From assembly GCF_019090095.1 (NCBI RefSeq), contig NZ_JAGQFP010000001.1, forward strand, positions 2,019,001-2,083,000: a stretch of DNA of 64,000 nt. The letters run 5' to 3'. Of this stretch, positions 1 to 8,690 are shown piece after piece. How positions within the stretch are numbered: position 1 is the first letter of the stretch; every line of letters begins with the position of its first letter. The stretch is from Stutzerimonas stutzeri (GTDB lineage: Bacteria; Pseudomonadota; Gammaproteobacteria; Pseudomonadales; Pseudomonadaceae). Under the pieces are notes generated by a model. The model was not told where the DNA came from. It made no database searches and saw nothing but the letters and a program-made list of their open reading frames with translations. Made by a program: the position numbers and the translations under genes.

Positions 1-190
1 CCGCGTCCAGATCGGCCCTGATGATCGACAGGAATAGCAGCGTCGGCATCGTGGCCTTGAATACGAGCGACGAGGCGGTGTGAATGAAGGTCGCGTCTAT
101 CCAGGCCAACCGCTTGAGGGCGACACCGACGAACAGCATGACGAACACCGGAGCGGTGATGCCCAGGGTCTGGATGGCAACGGAAAGCAT
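1..190 (-). CDS. AEC (auxin efflux carrier) family transporter, N-terminal part
   Basis: Partial gene running off the left edge; only the first 63 codons are present. The reverse strand from the ATG at 190 reads as a hydrophobic N-terminus (MLSVAIQTLGITAPVFVMLF...) with a second hydrophobic segment after a short KRLAWID loop. This is the pattern of AEC-family permeases, whose first helix carries a conserved PVF-type motif. Expected role: inner-membrane export of organic acids or similar small molecules. No strong ribosome binding site is visible before the start, so the exact start is uncertain. It lies downstream of roxR on the same strand, about 220 bp away. Confidence 0.65.
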   Translation of the reverse strand, partial: MLSVAIQTLGITAPVFVMLFVGVALKRLAWIDATFIHTASSLVFKATMPTLLFLSIIRADLDA

Positions 191-413
191 GAACGCACTC
201 GGGAAGCGAAGTCCGCCCTATGTTAACCGCAGATCCGTGGCAGCGGTCTCGACCGCGAAAGGGGCGGCATCGCAGTCGCAGTTCGCGGACAAGACCGCAG
301 CCGCAAGGGCCGGGCCGACCCTGCAGGATGTACCAACAGCCGGAAGGCCGTGACCTAATGCATTCCGGCGGCCCGATCCTGGCCAGGCCCGCGCAAGCCC
401 AGCCAGGAACGAC

Positions 414-974
414 TCAACGCCGTACCGGGCGCTTCTGCAGCTTGCGCTGCAAGGTCCGCCGGTGCATGCCCAGCGCGCGCGCCGTGGCGGAAATGTTGCC
501 GTCGTGCTCGCCGAGAACGCGCTGGATGTGCTCCCACTGCAGGCGGTCCACGGACATTGGATTTTCCGGCACCAGGGTGTCCAGGTCGGCATGCTTGGAC
601 AGCAACGCGGCGAGGACATCGTCGGCATCGGCAGGCTTGCACAGGTAGTTGCAGGCGCCCCGCTTGATGGCCTCGACGGCGGTAGCGATGCTCGAATAGC
701 CGGTCAGGATCAGCACCTTCATTTCCGGATCGAGTTCAAGCAACTTGGGCAGCAGAACCAGGCCGGAGTCGCCGTCCATCTTGAGATCCAGCACGGCGTA
801 GTCAGGCAGCTCCTGCTTGGCCATCTCCAGGCCTTCCTCGGCCGAGCCGGCAATGCTGACGTGCAGACCACGCCGGCTCATGGCGCGCGCCATGACGCGG
901 GTAAACGTCGGGTCGTCATCTACCAGCAACAGGTGGGGCTGCTCTTCGCCTTCGTGCTGCAACTCTTCGGTCAT
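414..974 (-). CDS. roxR: Response regulator RoxR (RegA/PrrA/ActR family)
   Basis: 186-residue response regulator made of a receiver domain (about residues 14-125) and a C-terminal Fis-type helix-turn-helix (about 140-183). The acidic pocket D19-D21, phospho-acceptor D63 (in VLDLKMDG), T91 and K113 are all visible. The short two-domain layout without an AAA+ module, and the HTH reading TARALGMHRRTLQRKL, are typical of the RegA/RoxR family. That family controls respiratory and redox genes, including cyanide-insensitive oxidase in Pseudomonas. It sits 33 bp downstream of the roxS sensor on the same strand, so the pair is almost certainly one operon. Confidence 0.92.
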   Translation of the reverse strand: MTEELQHEGEEQPHLLLVDDDPTFTRVMARAMSRRGLHVSIAGSAEEGLEMAKQELPDYAVLDLKMDGDSGLVLLPKLLELDPEMKVLILTGYSSIATAVEAIKRGACNYLCKPADADDVLAALLSKHADLDTLVPENPMSVDRLQWEHIQRVLGEHDGNISATARALGMHRRTLQRKLQKRPVRR

Positions 975-1007
975 GTCTAGATTCCTCGCGTTTGGGTCAC
1001 GTCAGGT

Positions 1008-2261
1008 TCAGGCCCGCATCGAACCATGCGGCAGGCGCAGTTCGGTCAGGGTGCCACCCTCTTCGTGATTGTAAAGCTTCACCGTTCCGCCCGCGCGGGT
1101 CACGCTGGCCTGACTCAAAAACAGCCCAAGGCCGAACCCCTTGCCCTTGGTGGTGATGAAAGGTCTGCCGATCTGTTCGGCGATGGCCAGCGGCACGCCG
1201 GCGCCATGGTCGCGAATGGTCAGTCTGATCCACTGCGCGTCCCAATCCAGGCGGATATCCAGATCGTCAGGATTGGCATCAGTGGCATTGTTCAGCAGGT
1301 TGAGCAGGGATTGGCCGAGGTCGGCCGGCGGCATCAGGCGCGGTGGCGTGCCCTTGCCCAGACACTGGAAGCGATAGGTGGCCTCCGGATGCATCAGGTG
1401 CCAGCGCTGCAGCACCGATTCGACCCACTCGCGCACGGTCTGCTCGACGACCGCCTGACGGCGGTCGGCCTCGGCGGCACGCACCAGCTGACGCAAGCTT
1501 TCCTTGCACAGCTGCACCTGCGATTGCAGCAGCGCCAAGTCATCGTTCAGCTGAGGCTCCGGATGCTCCTGGCGCAGCTCCTTGAGCAGCACGCTCATCG
1601 TGGCCAACGGGGTGCCCAGCTCATGCGCGGCGCCCGCCGCCTGGGTCGCCACGGCCAGCAGCTGCTGATCCCGCATGCTTTCTTCCCGTCGCTGGGCCTG
1701 GAGCTGCTCCTGACGTCGTAACTGCTCGGCCATGCGCGCCACGAAGAAGGTGATCAGGGCGGCGGCCAGGGCGAAGCTCAACCACATCCCGTAGACCAGC
1801 AAGGTGGTGCGATCGACCGGCGGCACGATCACCGGGTCGTACCACACCAGCATCAGGGTGTAGCCGGCCAACGCAAGTCCGGACAACACGACCGAATACA
1901 GCCAGGGCAGCGTCGCCGCGGCGATAGTCAACGGCACCAGATAATAGGAAACGAAGGGGTTGGTCGAGCCGCCCGAGTAATAAAGCAACGCGCTGTGGAT
2001 CAGCAGGTCGGTGGCCAGGTGCACCGCATATTCGAGTTCGGTCACCGGCCAGGGACCACGCAGGCGCAGTGCCGTGCCCAGGCAGATCATCGCCGAGACG
2101 GCCAGGGTCACCCCGAGATGAAACCAGGGCAGGCCGAACAGTTGCGTCGCGTAGGCCAGCCCCACCGCGCCCGCCTGAGCAGCGAGCACGAGGATGCGGA
2201 TCAGGATGAGCAGGCGAAGGTTCTGGCGGCTGGCGGACAGCAAGTGAACGGATGCGTACAT
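1008..2261 (-). CDS. roxS: Redox sensor histidine kinase RoxS (RegB/PrrB family)
   Basis: 417-residue membrane histidine kinase. Six hydrophobic segments fill residues about 18-175. The quinone-sensing heptad GGSTNPF, diagnostic of the RegB family, is at residues 97-103 between membrane segments. The H-box AAHELGTPLA places the phosphorylated histidine at H213. The N-box (LLNLLNNATDANP), a G1 box and GKGFGLGLFLS follow in the C-terminal ATPase domain. It senses the redox state of the ubiquinone pool and phosphorylates RoxR, encoded immediately downstream. Confidence 0.93.
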   Translation of the reverse strand: MYASVHLLSASRQNLRLLILIRILVLAAQAGAVGLAYATQLFGLPWFHLGVTLAVSAMICLGTALRLRGPWPVTELEYAVHLATDLLIHSALLYYSGGSTNPFVSYYLVPLTIAAATLPWLYSVVLSGLALAGYTLMLVWYDPVIVPPVDRTTLLVYGMWLSFALAAALITFFVARMAEQLRRQEQLQAQRREESMRDQQLLAVATQAAGAAHELGTPLATMSVLLKELRQEHPEPQLNDDLALLQSQVQLCKESLRQLVRAAEADRRQAVVEQTVREWVESVLQRWHLMHPEATYRFQCLGKGTPPRLMPPADLGQSLLNLLNNATDANPDDLDIRLDWDAQWIRLTIRDHGAGVPLAIAEQIGRPFITTKGKGFGLGLFLSQASVTRAGGTVKLYNHEEGGTLTELRLPHGSMRA

Positions 2262-2409
2262 GGGGTCTCCAAAGAGCCGCGAGTATAACCAAGCGACCCG
2301 AAGCTCAGCTGATCTGCGGCAACGCGACGCACGAAAAACTGCATGTCGCCAGGCAAAAGGCTAAAGTCTTTGCGCCGCACCGCTGGTGCTATCGAATTCA
2401 GGAGTTTTC

Positions 2410-3102
2410 ATGTTCGTAACCCTACCTCGCAGCGTTGCGCTGCTGGCCTGTATCGCTACGCTGCCCGTCGTTGCCGACGAGCAACACTATAACCAGATCT
2501 CGTTACGCGCCGAAGCCACGAGCGAGGTGGCCCAGGACCGCATGCATGTCACGCTGTACAGCGAAGCGCAGCACGAAGATCCGGCGCAGCTCGCCGCAGA
2601 GACCACCAAGACCATGAACAAGGCACTGCAACGCGCGCGGCAAGCGAAAGGCGTGGTGGTCAGCCAGGGCAGCCGCAGCAGCTATCCGGTCTACGAAGAG
2701 AAAGGCCAGCAGATTACCGCCTGGCGCGAACGCGCCGAGCTGCGGCTGGAAAGTGGCGATTTCGCCACCCTGTCCAAGCTGACCGGCGAGCTGATGCAGG
2801 ATCTGAAGATGGGCAGCATGCAGTTCAGCGTTTCCGACGCGATCCGCAAGCAGAACGAAGACGCCCTGCTCAAGGATGCGGTCGCCGCCTTCCGCGCCCG
2901 TGCGCAGCTGGCCACCGAAGCCCTGGGCGGCCGCGATTACCGAATCGTCAGCCTCAACCTGGCGAGCGGTGGCGGCTACCAGCCGGAGATGCGCAACTTC
3001 GCGATGAAGACCATGGACGCCATGCCGACACCCGAGATCGAGGCCGGCACCCGCCAGATCAGCGTCAACGCCGACGGCGTGATCGAAGTACAGATGCCCT
3101 GA
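2410..3102 (+). CDS. Secreted SIMPL domain (DUF541) protein
   Basis: 230-residue protein with an N-terminal signal peptide (about residues 1-22, cleavage near VVADEQ), then a SIMPL/DUF541 fold. It shows the usual opening strand (ISLRAEATSEVAQDRMHVTLYSEAQ) and the SRSSYPVYEEKGQQITAWR segment. The start chosen is the ATG at 2410, because CAGGAG lies 6 bp upstream; an in-frame GTG at 2386 has no comparable site. Family members are periplasmic or outer-membrane-associated and poorly understood. It is divergent from roxS and ends just before a bidirectional terminator. Confidence 0.85.
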   Translation: MFVTLPRSVALLACIATLPVVADEQHYNQISLRAEATSEVAQDRMHVTLYSEAQHEDPAQLAAETTKTMNKALQRARQAKGVVVSQGSRSSYPVYEEKGQQITAWRERAELRLESGDFATLSKLTGELMQDLKMGSMQFSVSDAIRKQNEDALLKDAVAAFRARAQLATEALGGRDYRIVSLNLASGGGYQPEMRNFAMKTMDAMPTPEIEAGTRQISVNADGVIEVQMP

Positions 3103-3206
3103 TCGACAACGCCGGGCAGCGAGGCTCGGGGCATTTCGCCTCGCCCTTGCCTGCTCGAGCTCGACGTTATCGCGGCGACGGTAGCCGCCGACGAAACGCA
3201 GAAACG

Positions 3207-3234
3207 AAAACGCCGCGAACTTCGCGGCGTTTTG
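3207..3234. terminator. Bidirectional rho-independent terminator
   Basis: A perfect GC-rich inverted repeat (arms CGCCGCGAA at 3211-3219 and TTCGCGGCG at 3221-3229) is flanked by AAAA on the left and TTTT on the right. This geometry can terminate both the SIMPL gene (plus) and the convergent speC gene (minus). Confidence 0.85.
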
Positions 3235-3248
3235 CGTCGTGGCAGAGC

Positions 3249-4412
3249 TTAGATGTAGTAAGCCTTCAGCGGCGGGAAGCCGTTGAATTCCACCGCGCTG
3301 TAACTGGTGGTGTAGGCACCGGTGGAGAACCAATAGAGACGGTCGCCACTCGAGAGGTTCAGCGGCAGGCCGTACTTGTAATGCTCGTACATGATGTCGG
3401 CGCTGTCGCAGGTCGGGCCGGCGATCACCACCTCTTCCATCTCGCCCTTCTTCTCGGTCCAGATCGGGAACTTGATGGACTCGTCCATGGTTTCGATCAG
3501 GCCGCTGAACTTGCCCACGTCGGTGAACACCCAGCGCTCCACCGCGGTACGCGACTTGCGCGAGACCAGGACCACTTCGGACACCAGCACGCCAGCGTTG
3601 GCGATCAGCGAACGACCCGGCTCCAGAATGATCTCGGGCAGGTCATCGCCGAAGTCGTCCTTCAGGAAGCGGATGATCTCGTCGGCGTAGGTGGTCAGAT
3701 CGTTGGTCTTGGCGATGTAGTTGGCCGGGAAGCCACCGCCCATGTTGATCATCTTGAGGATGATGCCGTCTTCTTCCTTCAGGCGCTCGAAGATCACCTT
3801 GACCTTGGCGATGGCGGCGTCCCAAACGTCGATGTCGCGCTGCTGCGAGCCCACGTGGAAGGAGATCCCGTAAGGATCCAGGCCCAGTTGCTTGGCCAGG
3901 ATCAGCAGGTCCAGGGCCATATCGGTCTGGCAGCCGAACTTGCGCGACAGCGGCCAGTCGGCGGTGTTGGAGCCTTCGGTGAGGATCCGAACGTAAACCT
4001 TCGAACCCGGCGCGGCCTTGGCGATGTTGCGCAGGTCGGCTTCCGAGTCGGTGGCGAACATGCGCACACCCTTGTCGTAGAAGTAGCGGATGTCCTTGGC
4101 TTTCTTGATGGTGTTGCCGTAGCTGATACGTTCCGGGCCGACGCCGGTGGCCATGACCTTGTCCAGCTCGTAGATCGAGGCGATGTCGAAGTTCGAACCT
4201 TTATCGCGCAGCAGCTCGGTGATCTCGGTGGCCGGGTTGGCCTTCACCGCGTAGTAGATCTTGGCGAACGGGAAGTTGCGGACCAGTTGGTCGTATGAAT
4301 CACTGATGATTTTGGTGTCGATGACGACGAACGGGGTTTCGCGCTCATCGGCGAAGGCCTTCATCTTCTGGAAGGTTTCTCGCGGATAGTAGTCTTCGAT
4401 CTTGATCGACAT
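3249..4412 (-). CDS. speC: Ornithine decarboxylase, PLP fold type III
   Basis: 387-residue protein of the eukaryotic-like (alanine-racemase-fold) ornithine/lysine decarboxylase family. It converts ornithine to putrescine in the cytosol. The PLP lysine is K57 in YYAVKANP; HVGSQ, the glycine-rich GGGFP phosphate loop, EPGR and the catalytic-cysteine motif GPTCDSAD are all present. The start at 4412 (MSIKIEDYYP) is chosen because CTGGAG lies just upstream and the family begins here; the longer open frame to 4529 is upstream leader. The putrescine it makes is the substrate of the puu-like pathway at 53-58 kb, though the two loci are far apart. Confidence 0.9.
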   Translation of the reverse strand: MSIKIEDYYPRETFQKMKAFADERETPFVVIDTKIISDSYDQLVRNFPFAKIYYAVKANPATEITELLRDKGSNFDIASIYELDKVMATGVGPERISYGNTIKKAKDIRYFYDKGVRMFATDSEADLRNIAKAAPGSKVYVRILTEGSNTADWPLSRKFGCQTDMALDLLILAKQLGLDPYGISFHVGSQQRDIDVWDAAIAKVKVIFERLKEEDGIILKMINMGGGFPANYIAKTNDLTTYADEIIRFLKDDFGDDLPEIILEPGRSLIANAGVLVSEVVLVSRKSRTAVERWVFTDVGKFSGLIETMDESIKFPIWTEKKGEMEEVVIAGPTCDSADIMYEHYKYGLPLNLSSGDRLYWFSTGAYTTSYSAVEFNGFPPLKAYYI

Positions 4413-4849
4413 GCAGGGCTCCAGTTGGCGGAACGGAAGAGTGTGCAGGGGGTGGCACAAGGCCGCGAACGTCTGACAGTTTCCCCATTTTGGTTCGCCT
4501 ACTTCCCAAGGCATGTCGCCGAGCATCACCGGTCCCGGTGAACCTGCAAGCCGTGCTCGCGGGGTTCGAAAACCGGCAACCTCTCGTCGTCAGTACTTGA
4601 GCCGGATGGATCGTTTCCAGCATGGACGTTCGGGCGCGAACTTTAGAACCACAGCTGTTCGAGATCAACGAAAAATCCGTACTCACTCCCTTTTTCGAAC
4701 GGTCTTGGCAAACCTACCGTATTCAAACCGACCGATATGACGCGGGGATGTTCCGATCGCATCGCCCCACCGCCTGCATTCGACGCCTTGAGCTGGCGCG
4801 CGAACAGCGCTGCTGCTTGCCGCTCCGCCGGCCGTAGCGACGGCAACAG
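4413..4849. other. Long non-coding interval between speC and prfC
   Basis: About 440 bp between the divergent speC and prfC starts without a convincing gene on either strand. Reading frames here have no ribosome site and no recognisable product. It must hold the speC promoter and, given its length, a long 5' leader for speC. I do not see a clear riboswitch fold by eye. Confidence 0.4.
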
Positions 4850-4879
4850 CCGATATCGCTACGGCTTTGCTGCTATAAT
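4850..4879 (+). promoter_or_regulatory. Likely prfC promoter (-10 TATAAT)
   Basis: A perfect TATAAT lies at 4874-4879, 40 bp before the prfC ATG. No good TTGACA is visible 16-18 bp upstream, so the -35 assignment is weak. Only the -10 box is directly supported. Confidence 0.4.
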
Positions 4880-4919
4880 CGCCGGCTTTTTCTGACACGT
4901 TTTCCATACCGGGACCGCC

Positions 4920-6503
4920 ATGACCACCCAGGCCGCCGAAGTCGCGAAGCGCCGCACCTTCGCCATCATCTCCCACCCCGACGCGGGCAAGACCACCATC
5001 ACCGAAAAGCTGCTGTTGATGGGCAAGGCGATTGCCGTGGCCGGTACCGTGAAGTCGCGTAAATCCGACCGTCACGCGACCTCCGACTGGATGGAAATGG
5101 AGAAGCAGCGCGGCATCTCCATCACCACCTCGGTGATGCAGTTCCCCTACCGCGAGCACATGATCAACCTGCTCGACACCCCCGGTCACGAAGACTTCTC
5201 GGAAGACACCTACCGCACCCTGACCGCGGTGGATTCGGCCTTGATGGTCCTCGACGGCGGTAAGGGCGTCGAGCCACGCACCATCGCCCTGATGGACGTG
5301 TGCCGCCTGCGTGACACGCCCATTGTCAGCTTCATCAACAAGCTCGACCGCGACATTCGCGACCCGATCGAGCTGCTCGACGAGATCGAGGCGGTCCTCA
5401 AGATCAAGGCCGCGCCGATCACCTGGCCGATCGGTTGCTACCGCGACTTCAAGGGCGTGTATCACCTCAAGGACGACTACATCATCGTCTACACGCCGGG
5501 CCACGGGCATGAGCGCACCGACGTCAAGATCATCCAGAAGCTTGACTCCGACGAAGCGCGCAAGCACATCGGCGACGAGTACGACCGCTTCGTCGAACAG
5601 CTGGAGCTGGTTCAGGGCGCCTGCCACGAGTTCGACCAGGACGAATTCATCAAGGGCCAGCTGACCCCAGTGTTCTTCGGCACCGCGCTGGGCAACTTCG
5701 GTGTCGACCATGTGCTCGATGCCGTGGTCGATTGGGCCCCGCGCCCGCTGCCGCGTGAAGCCAACGAGCGGGTCGTCGAGCCGACCGAAGACAAGTTCAC
5801 CGGCTTCGTCTTCAAGATCCAGGCGAACATGGACCCCAAGCACCGCGACCGTATCGCCTTCATGCGCATCTGCTCGGGCAAGTACGAAAAAGGCATGAAG
5901 CTGCGCCACGCGCGCATCGGCAAGGACATCCGCATCGCCGATGCCCTGACCTTCTTCTCCAGCGAGCGTGAGCAGTTGGAAGAAGCCTGGGCCGGAGACA
6001 TCATCGGCCTGCACAACCACGGCACCATCCAGATCGGCGACACCTTCACCGAAGGCGAAAACCTCGGCTTTACCGGCATCCCGCACTTCGCGCCGGAACT
6101 GTTCCGCCGTGTGCGCCTGAAGGACCCGCTGAAATCCAAGCAGCTGCGTCAGGGCTTGCAGGAACTGGCCGAAGAAGGCGCCACCCAGGTGTTCTTCCCC
6201 GAGCGCAACAACGACATCATCCTCGGCGCGGTCGGCGTGCTGCAGTTCGACGTCGTCGCCAGCCGGCTGAAGGAGGAATACAAGGTCGAGTGCGCCTACG
6301 AGGCGATCAACGTCTGGTCGGCCCGCTGGATTGAGTGCGACAACGAGAAGAAACTCAAGGAATTCAGCGACAAGGCCTACGAGAACCTGGCGGTCGATGG
6401 CGGTGGTCACCTGACCTATCTCGCCCCGACGCGGGTAAACCTGAGCCTGATGGAAGAGCGCTGGCCGGAAGTGAAGTTCAGGGCGACGCGCGAGCATCAC
6501 TAA
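4920..6503 (+). CDS. prfC: Peptide chain release factor 3
   Basis: 527-residue translational GTPase that removes RF1/RF2 from the ribosome after peptide release. GTPase motifs are complete: P-loop SHPDAGKT at residues 18-25, switch II DTPGH at 86-90 and NKLD at 140-143. The C-terminal half continues through domains II and III, ending KFRATREHH. Length matches the family. The ATG follows CCATACCGGGACCGCC, with a weak ribosome site. It is a single-gene unit by spacing. Confidence 0.97.
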   Translation: MTTQAAEVAKRRTFAIISHPDAGKTTITEKLLLMGKAIAVAGTVKSRKSDRHATSDWMEMEKQRGISITTSVMQFPYREHMINLLDTPGHEDFSEDTYRTLTAVDSALMVLDGGKGVEPRTIALMDVCRLRDTPIVSFINKLDRDIRDPIELLDEIEAVLKIKAAPITWPIGCYRDFKGVYHLKDDYIIVYTPGHGHERTDVKIIQKLDSDEARKHIGDEYDRFVEQLELVQGACHEFDQDEFIKGQLTPVFFGTALGNFGVDHVLDAVVDWAPRPLPREANERVVEPTEDKFTGFVFKIQANMDPKHRDRIAFMRICSGKYEKGMKLRHARIGKDIRIADALTFFSSEREQLEEAWAGDIIGLHNHGTIQIGDTFTEGENLGFTGIPHFAPELFRRVRLKDPLKSKQLRQGLQELAEEGATQVFFPERNNDIILGAVGVLQFDVVASRLKEEYKVECAYEAINVWSARWIECDNEKKLKEFSDKAYENLAVDGGGHLTYLAPTRVNLSLMEERWPEVKFRATREHH

Positions 6504-6530
6504 GCGAGAAATCCCCCACAGCCGCCACTT

Positions 6531-6559
6531 GGTCGATAGGCTATGTTCAGCTATCGACC
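6531..6559. repeat. Perfect 9-bp inverted repeat after prfC
   Basis: GGTCGATAG (6531-6539) and CTATCGACC (6551-6559) form a perfect stem with an 11-nt loop, followed by TTT. It could be the prfC terminator. Because it lies 14 bp before the next ATG, it could instead be a regulatory site for that gene. Confidence 0.5.
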
Positions 6560-6573
6560 TTTGGGGACACGGC

Positions 6574-6882
6574 ATGCGCCACCTTCTGTTTCTTTCCGCC
6601 TTGCTTGCCTCTGCCGCTCAGGCAGGGGTGCTGATCAACAGCCCCTACTGGGTCGTGGCACTGACCTGCTCGAATAATCAGGCGTGCTACGCCGCGAGCA
6701 ACGGCAGCTACACCGGTTCATTGAACGGTGCACGACGCTTCGACGATCAGACCCAAGCCACGAAGTTCTTGAACAGCCTGACCTCCAGTCTGCGGGACAA
6801 ATCTCCACGTCTGGAGCAGCACACGGAGCCGCAATGCGTGGAGTCCAGCGGTAACCGCGCGTACCAGGGGCGCCCCTGCTGA
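6574..6882 (+). CDS. Small secreted hypothetical protein
   Basis: 102-residue protein with a clear signal peptide (MRHLLFLSALLASAAQA, cleavage near residue 17) and four cysteines in the mature part, suggesting two disulfides in the periplasm. The start at 6574 is chosen because the signal peptide begins there; an upstream in-frame start at 6529 would spoil it and overlaps the inverted repeat. I do not recognise the family. Confidence 0.7.
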   Translation: MRHLLFLSALLASAAQAGVLINSPYWVVALTCSNNQACYAASNGSYTGSLNGARRFDDQTQATKFLNSLTSSLRDKSPRLEQHTEPQCVESSGNRAYQGRPC

Positions 6883-6918
6883 GCTGCTTTGACCCGCCTG
6901 TTTCACAGGGATTGTGAA

Positions 6919-7326
6919 ATGCCCAATGAACGAGCCTCCATCGAACAACGCCAGTTCGCCCGACACCTTCGATACCAACTCACCGATTGCGAGCGCCTGC
7001 TGTGGCGGCAGCTACGCAATCGTGGTTTGGCAGGGTTCAAGTTCCGGCGGCAGCACCCGTGGCCGCCCTATGTGCTGGACTTCTATTGTGCCGAGCTGCG
7101 GCTGGTGGTCGAACTCGATGGCGGCCAGCACTATGACGATGCCGGACTGGCGAAGGACCGCTTGCGCACCGAGTACTTGAAGCGGCAGGGACTGGGCGTT
7201 CTGCGCTTCAGCAATCTGGATGTACTGCAGAATCTCGACGGTGTACTCGCTGAGCTGCTGCGCTGGGTCGACGCGCGGCCCCCTCACCCCAACCCTCTCC
7301 CCAAAGGGGCGAGGGAGCTGGACTGA
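6919..7326 (+). CDS. DUF559 endonuclease-like protein
   Basis: 135-residue protein of the DUF559 family, related to the very-short-patch-repair endonuclease fold. The core reads LLWRQLRNRGLAGFKFRRQHP, then VLDFYC (D54) and VVELDGGQH (E65, D67, Q70), matching the PD-(D/E)xK-like active site. The cellular role of these genes is not established. The last 15 residues (PPHPNPLPKGARELD) are encoded by the first unit of the downstream tandem array, so the gene's 3' end is the source or founder of that array. The start ATG at 6919 is preceded by an AGGGATT site. Confidence 0.8.
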   Translation: MPNERASIEQRQFARHLRYQLTDCERLLWRQLRNRGLAGFKFRRQHPWPPYVLDFYCAELRLVVELDGGQHYDDAGLAKDRLRTEYLKRQGLGVLRFSNLDVLQNLDGVLAELLRWVDARPPHPNPLPKGARELD

Positions 7327-8500
7327 GCGCGCCGGATGATGGTGGTTTATCTGTAACGGAATAGGTCGCCTCGCGGATCAGCGACTCAAGGGGCTACGTA
7401 TTTCGACTGTGGTTTGACTGAGCTTTTGCGCTGGATCGAAACCCGCCCCCTTACCCCAACCCTCTCCCCAGAGGGGGAGGGGGCTGGATTGAGCGCGCCG
7501 GATGATGGTGGTTTGTCTGTAACGGAATAGGTCGCCTCGCGGATCAGCGACTCAAGGGGCTACGTATTTCGACTGTGGTTTGACTGAGCTTTTGCGCTGG
7601 ATCGAAACCCGCCCCCTCACCCCAACCCTCTCCCCAGAGGGGAGAGGGAGCTGGATGGAGCGCGCCGGATGATGGTGTTTATCGGTAACGGAATAGGCCG
7701 CCTCATGGATCAGCAACTCAAGTGCTGCGCATTTCGGAGGTGATCTGGCTGAGCTTTTGCGCTGGATCCAAACCCGCCCCCTCACCCCAACCCTCTCCCC
7801 AGAGGGGCGAGGGAGCTGGATTGAGCGCGCCGGATGATGGTGGTTTATCTGTAACGGAATAGGCCGCCTCTTGGATCAGCGACTCAAGGTGCTGCGTATT
7901 TCGCGGTGGTTTGACTGAGCTTTTGCGCTGGATCGAAACCCGCCCCCTCACCCCAACCCTCTCCCCAGAGGGGCGAGGGAGCTGGATTGAGCGCGCCGGA
8001 TGATGGTGGTTTATCTGTCACGGAATAGGTCGCCTCGCGGATCAGCGACTCAAGGGGCTGCGTATTTTGACTGTGGTTTGACTGAGCTTTTGCGCTGGAT
8101 CGAAACCCGCCCCTCACCCCAACCCTCTCCCCAGAGGGGCGAGGGGGCTGGATTGAGCGCGCCGGAGGATGGTGGTTTATCTGTAACGGAATAGGCCGCC
8201 TCGTGGATCAGCGACTCAAGGTGCTGCGTATTTCGAAGGTGGTTTGACTGAGCTTTTGCGCTGGTTCGCCCCCCCTCACCCCAACCCTCTCCCCGGAGGG
8301 GCGAGGGGGCTGGATTGAGCATGCCGGATGATGGTGGTTTATCTGTAACGGAATAGCCATCCAGCGGATCAGCAACTTGAGGGGCAGCCCGCTTCAAAGG
8401 TCTGACTGAGCTACCGCGTTGGATCGAAACCCGCCCCCTCACCCCAACCCCTCTCCCCAAGGGGCGAGGGAGCAGGATTGAGCGCGCCGGATGATTGTAG
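7254..8500 (+). repeat. Tandem array of about 8 units, ~162-167 bp each
   Basis: The landmark GATGATGG recurs at 7335, 7501, 7668, 7833, 7999, (variant) 8165, 8327 and 8490, giving periods of 166, 167, 165, 166, 166, 162 and 163 bp. Each unit has a GC-rich palindrome (CCCTCTCCCC-AGAGGGG-CGAGGG), a short tail, and a segment that translates like the end of the DUF559 gene (RLKVLRIS..., LTELLRW) but with an internal deletion. No continuous gene crosses the array; short frames inside it are by-products. Confidence 0.85.
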
Positions 8501-8598
8501 GTCATGCGAAACGGGGTGCAGTCCGGCTAGCACATCGGCCAGCTACTCAGCATGCGAGGCCAAGCTGACTACCCGTCGTTCGGCTTACACGAAACCAG

Positions 8599-8640
8599 TC
8601 CCCTCTCCCCATTGGGGAGAGGGCTAGGGTGAGGGGGCGG
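8599..8640 (-). repeat. Inverted solitary copy of the array palindrome
   Basis: The sequence around 8600-8640 carries CCCCTCTCCCC-ATT-GGGGAGAGGG followed by GGGTGAGGGGGCGG, the reverse-complement form of the palindrome found in each unit of the upstream array. It closes the repeat region before the gcd stop codon. The interval 8500-8600 holds nothing else I can recognise. Confidence 0.6.
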
Positions 8641-8690
8641 AGTTCCGGCGGGTGACGTCGCCGAGGCCATCACGCCGAAGGCAGTCATCC

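Noticed and set aside
4683..6575. 630-codon frame antisense to prfC
   Set aside because: Shadow of a high-GC gene; prfC has complete family motifs and the antisense frame has none.
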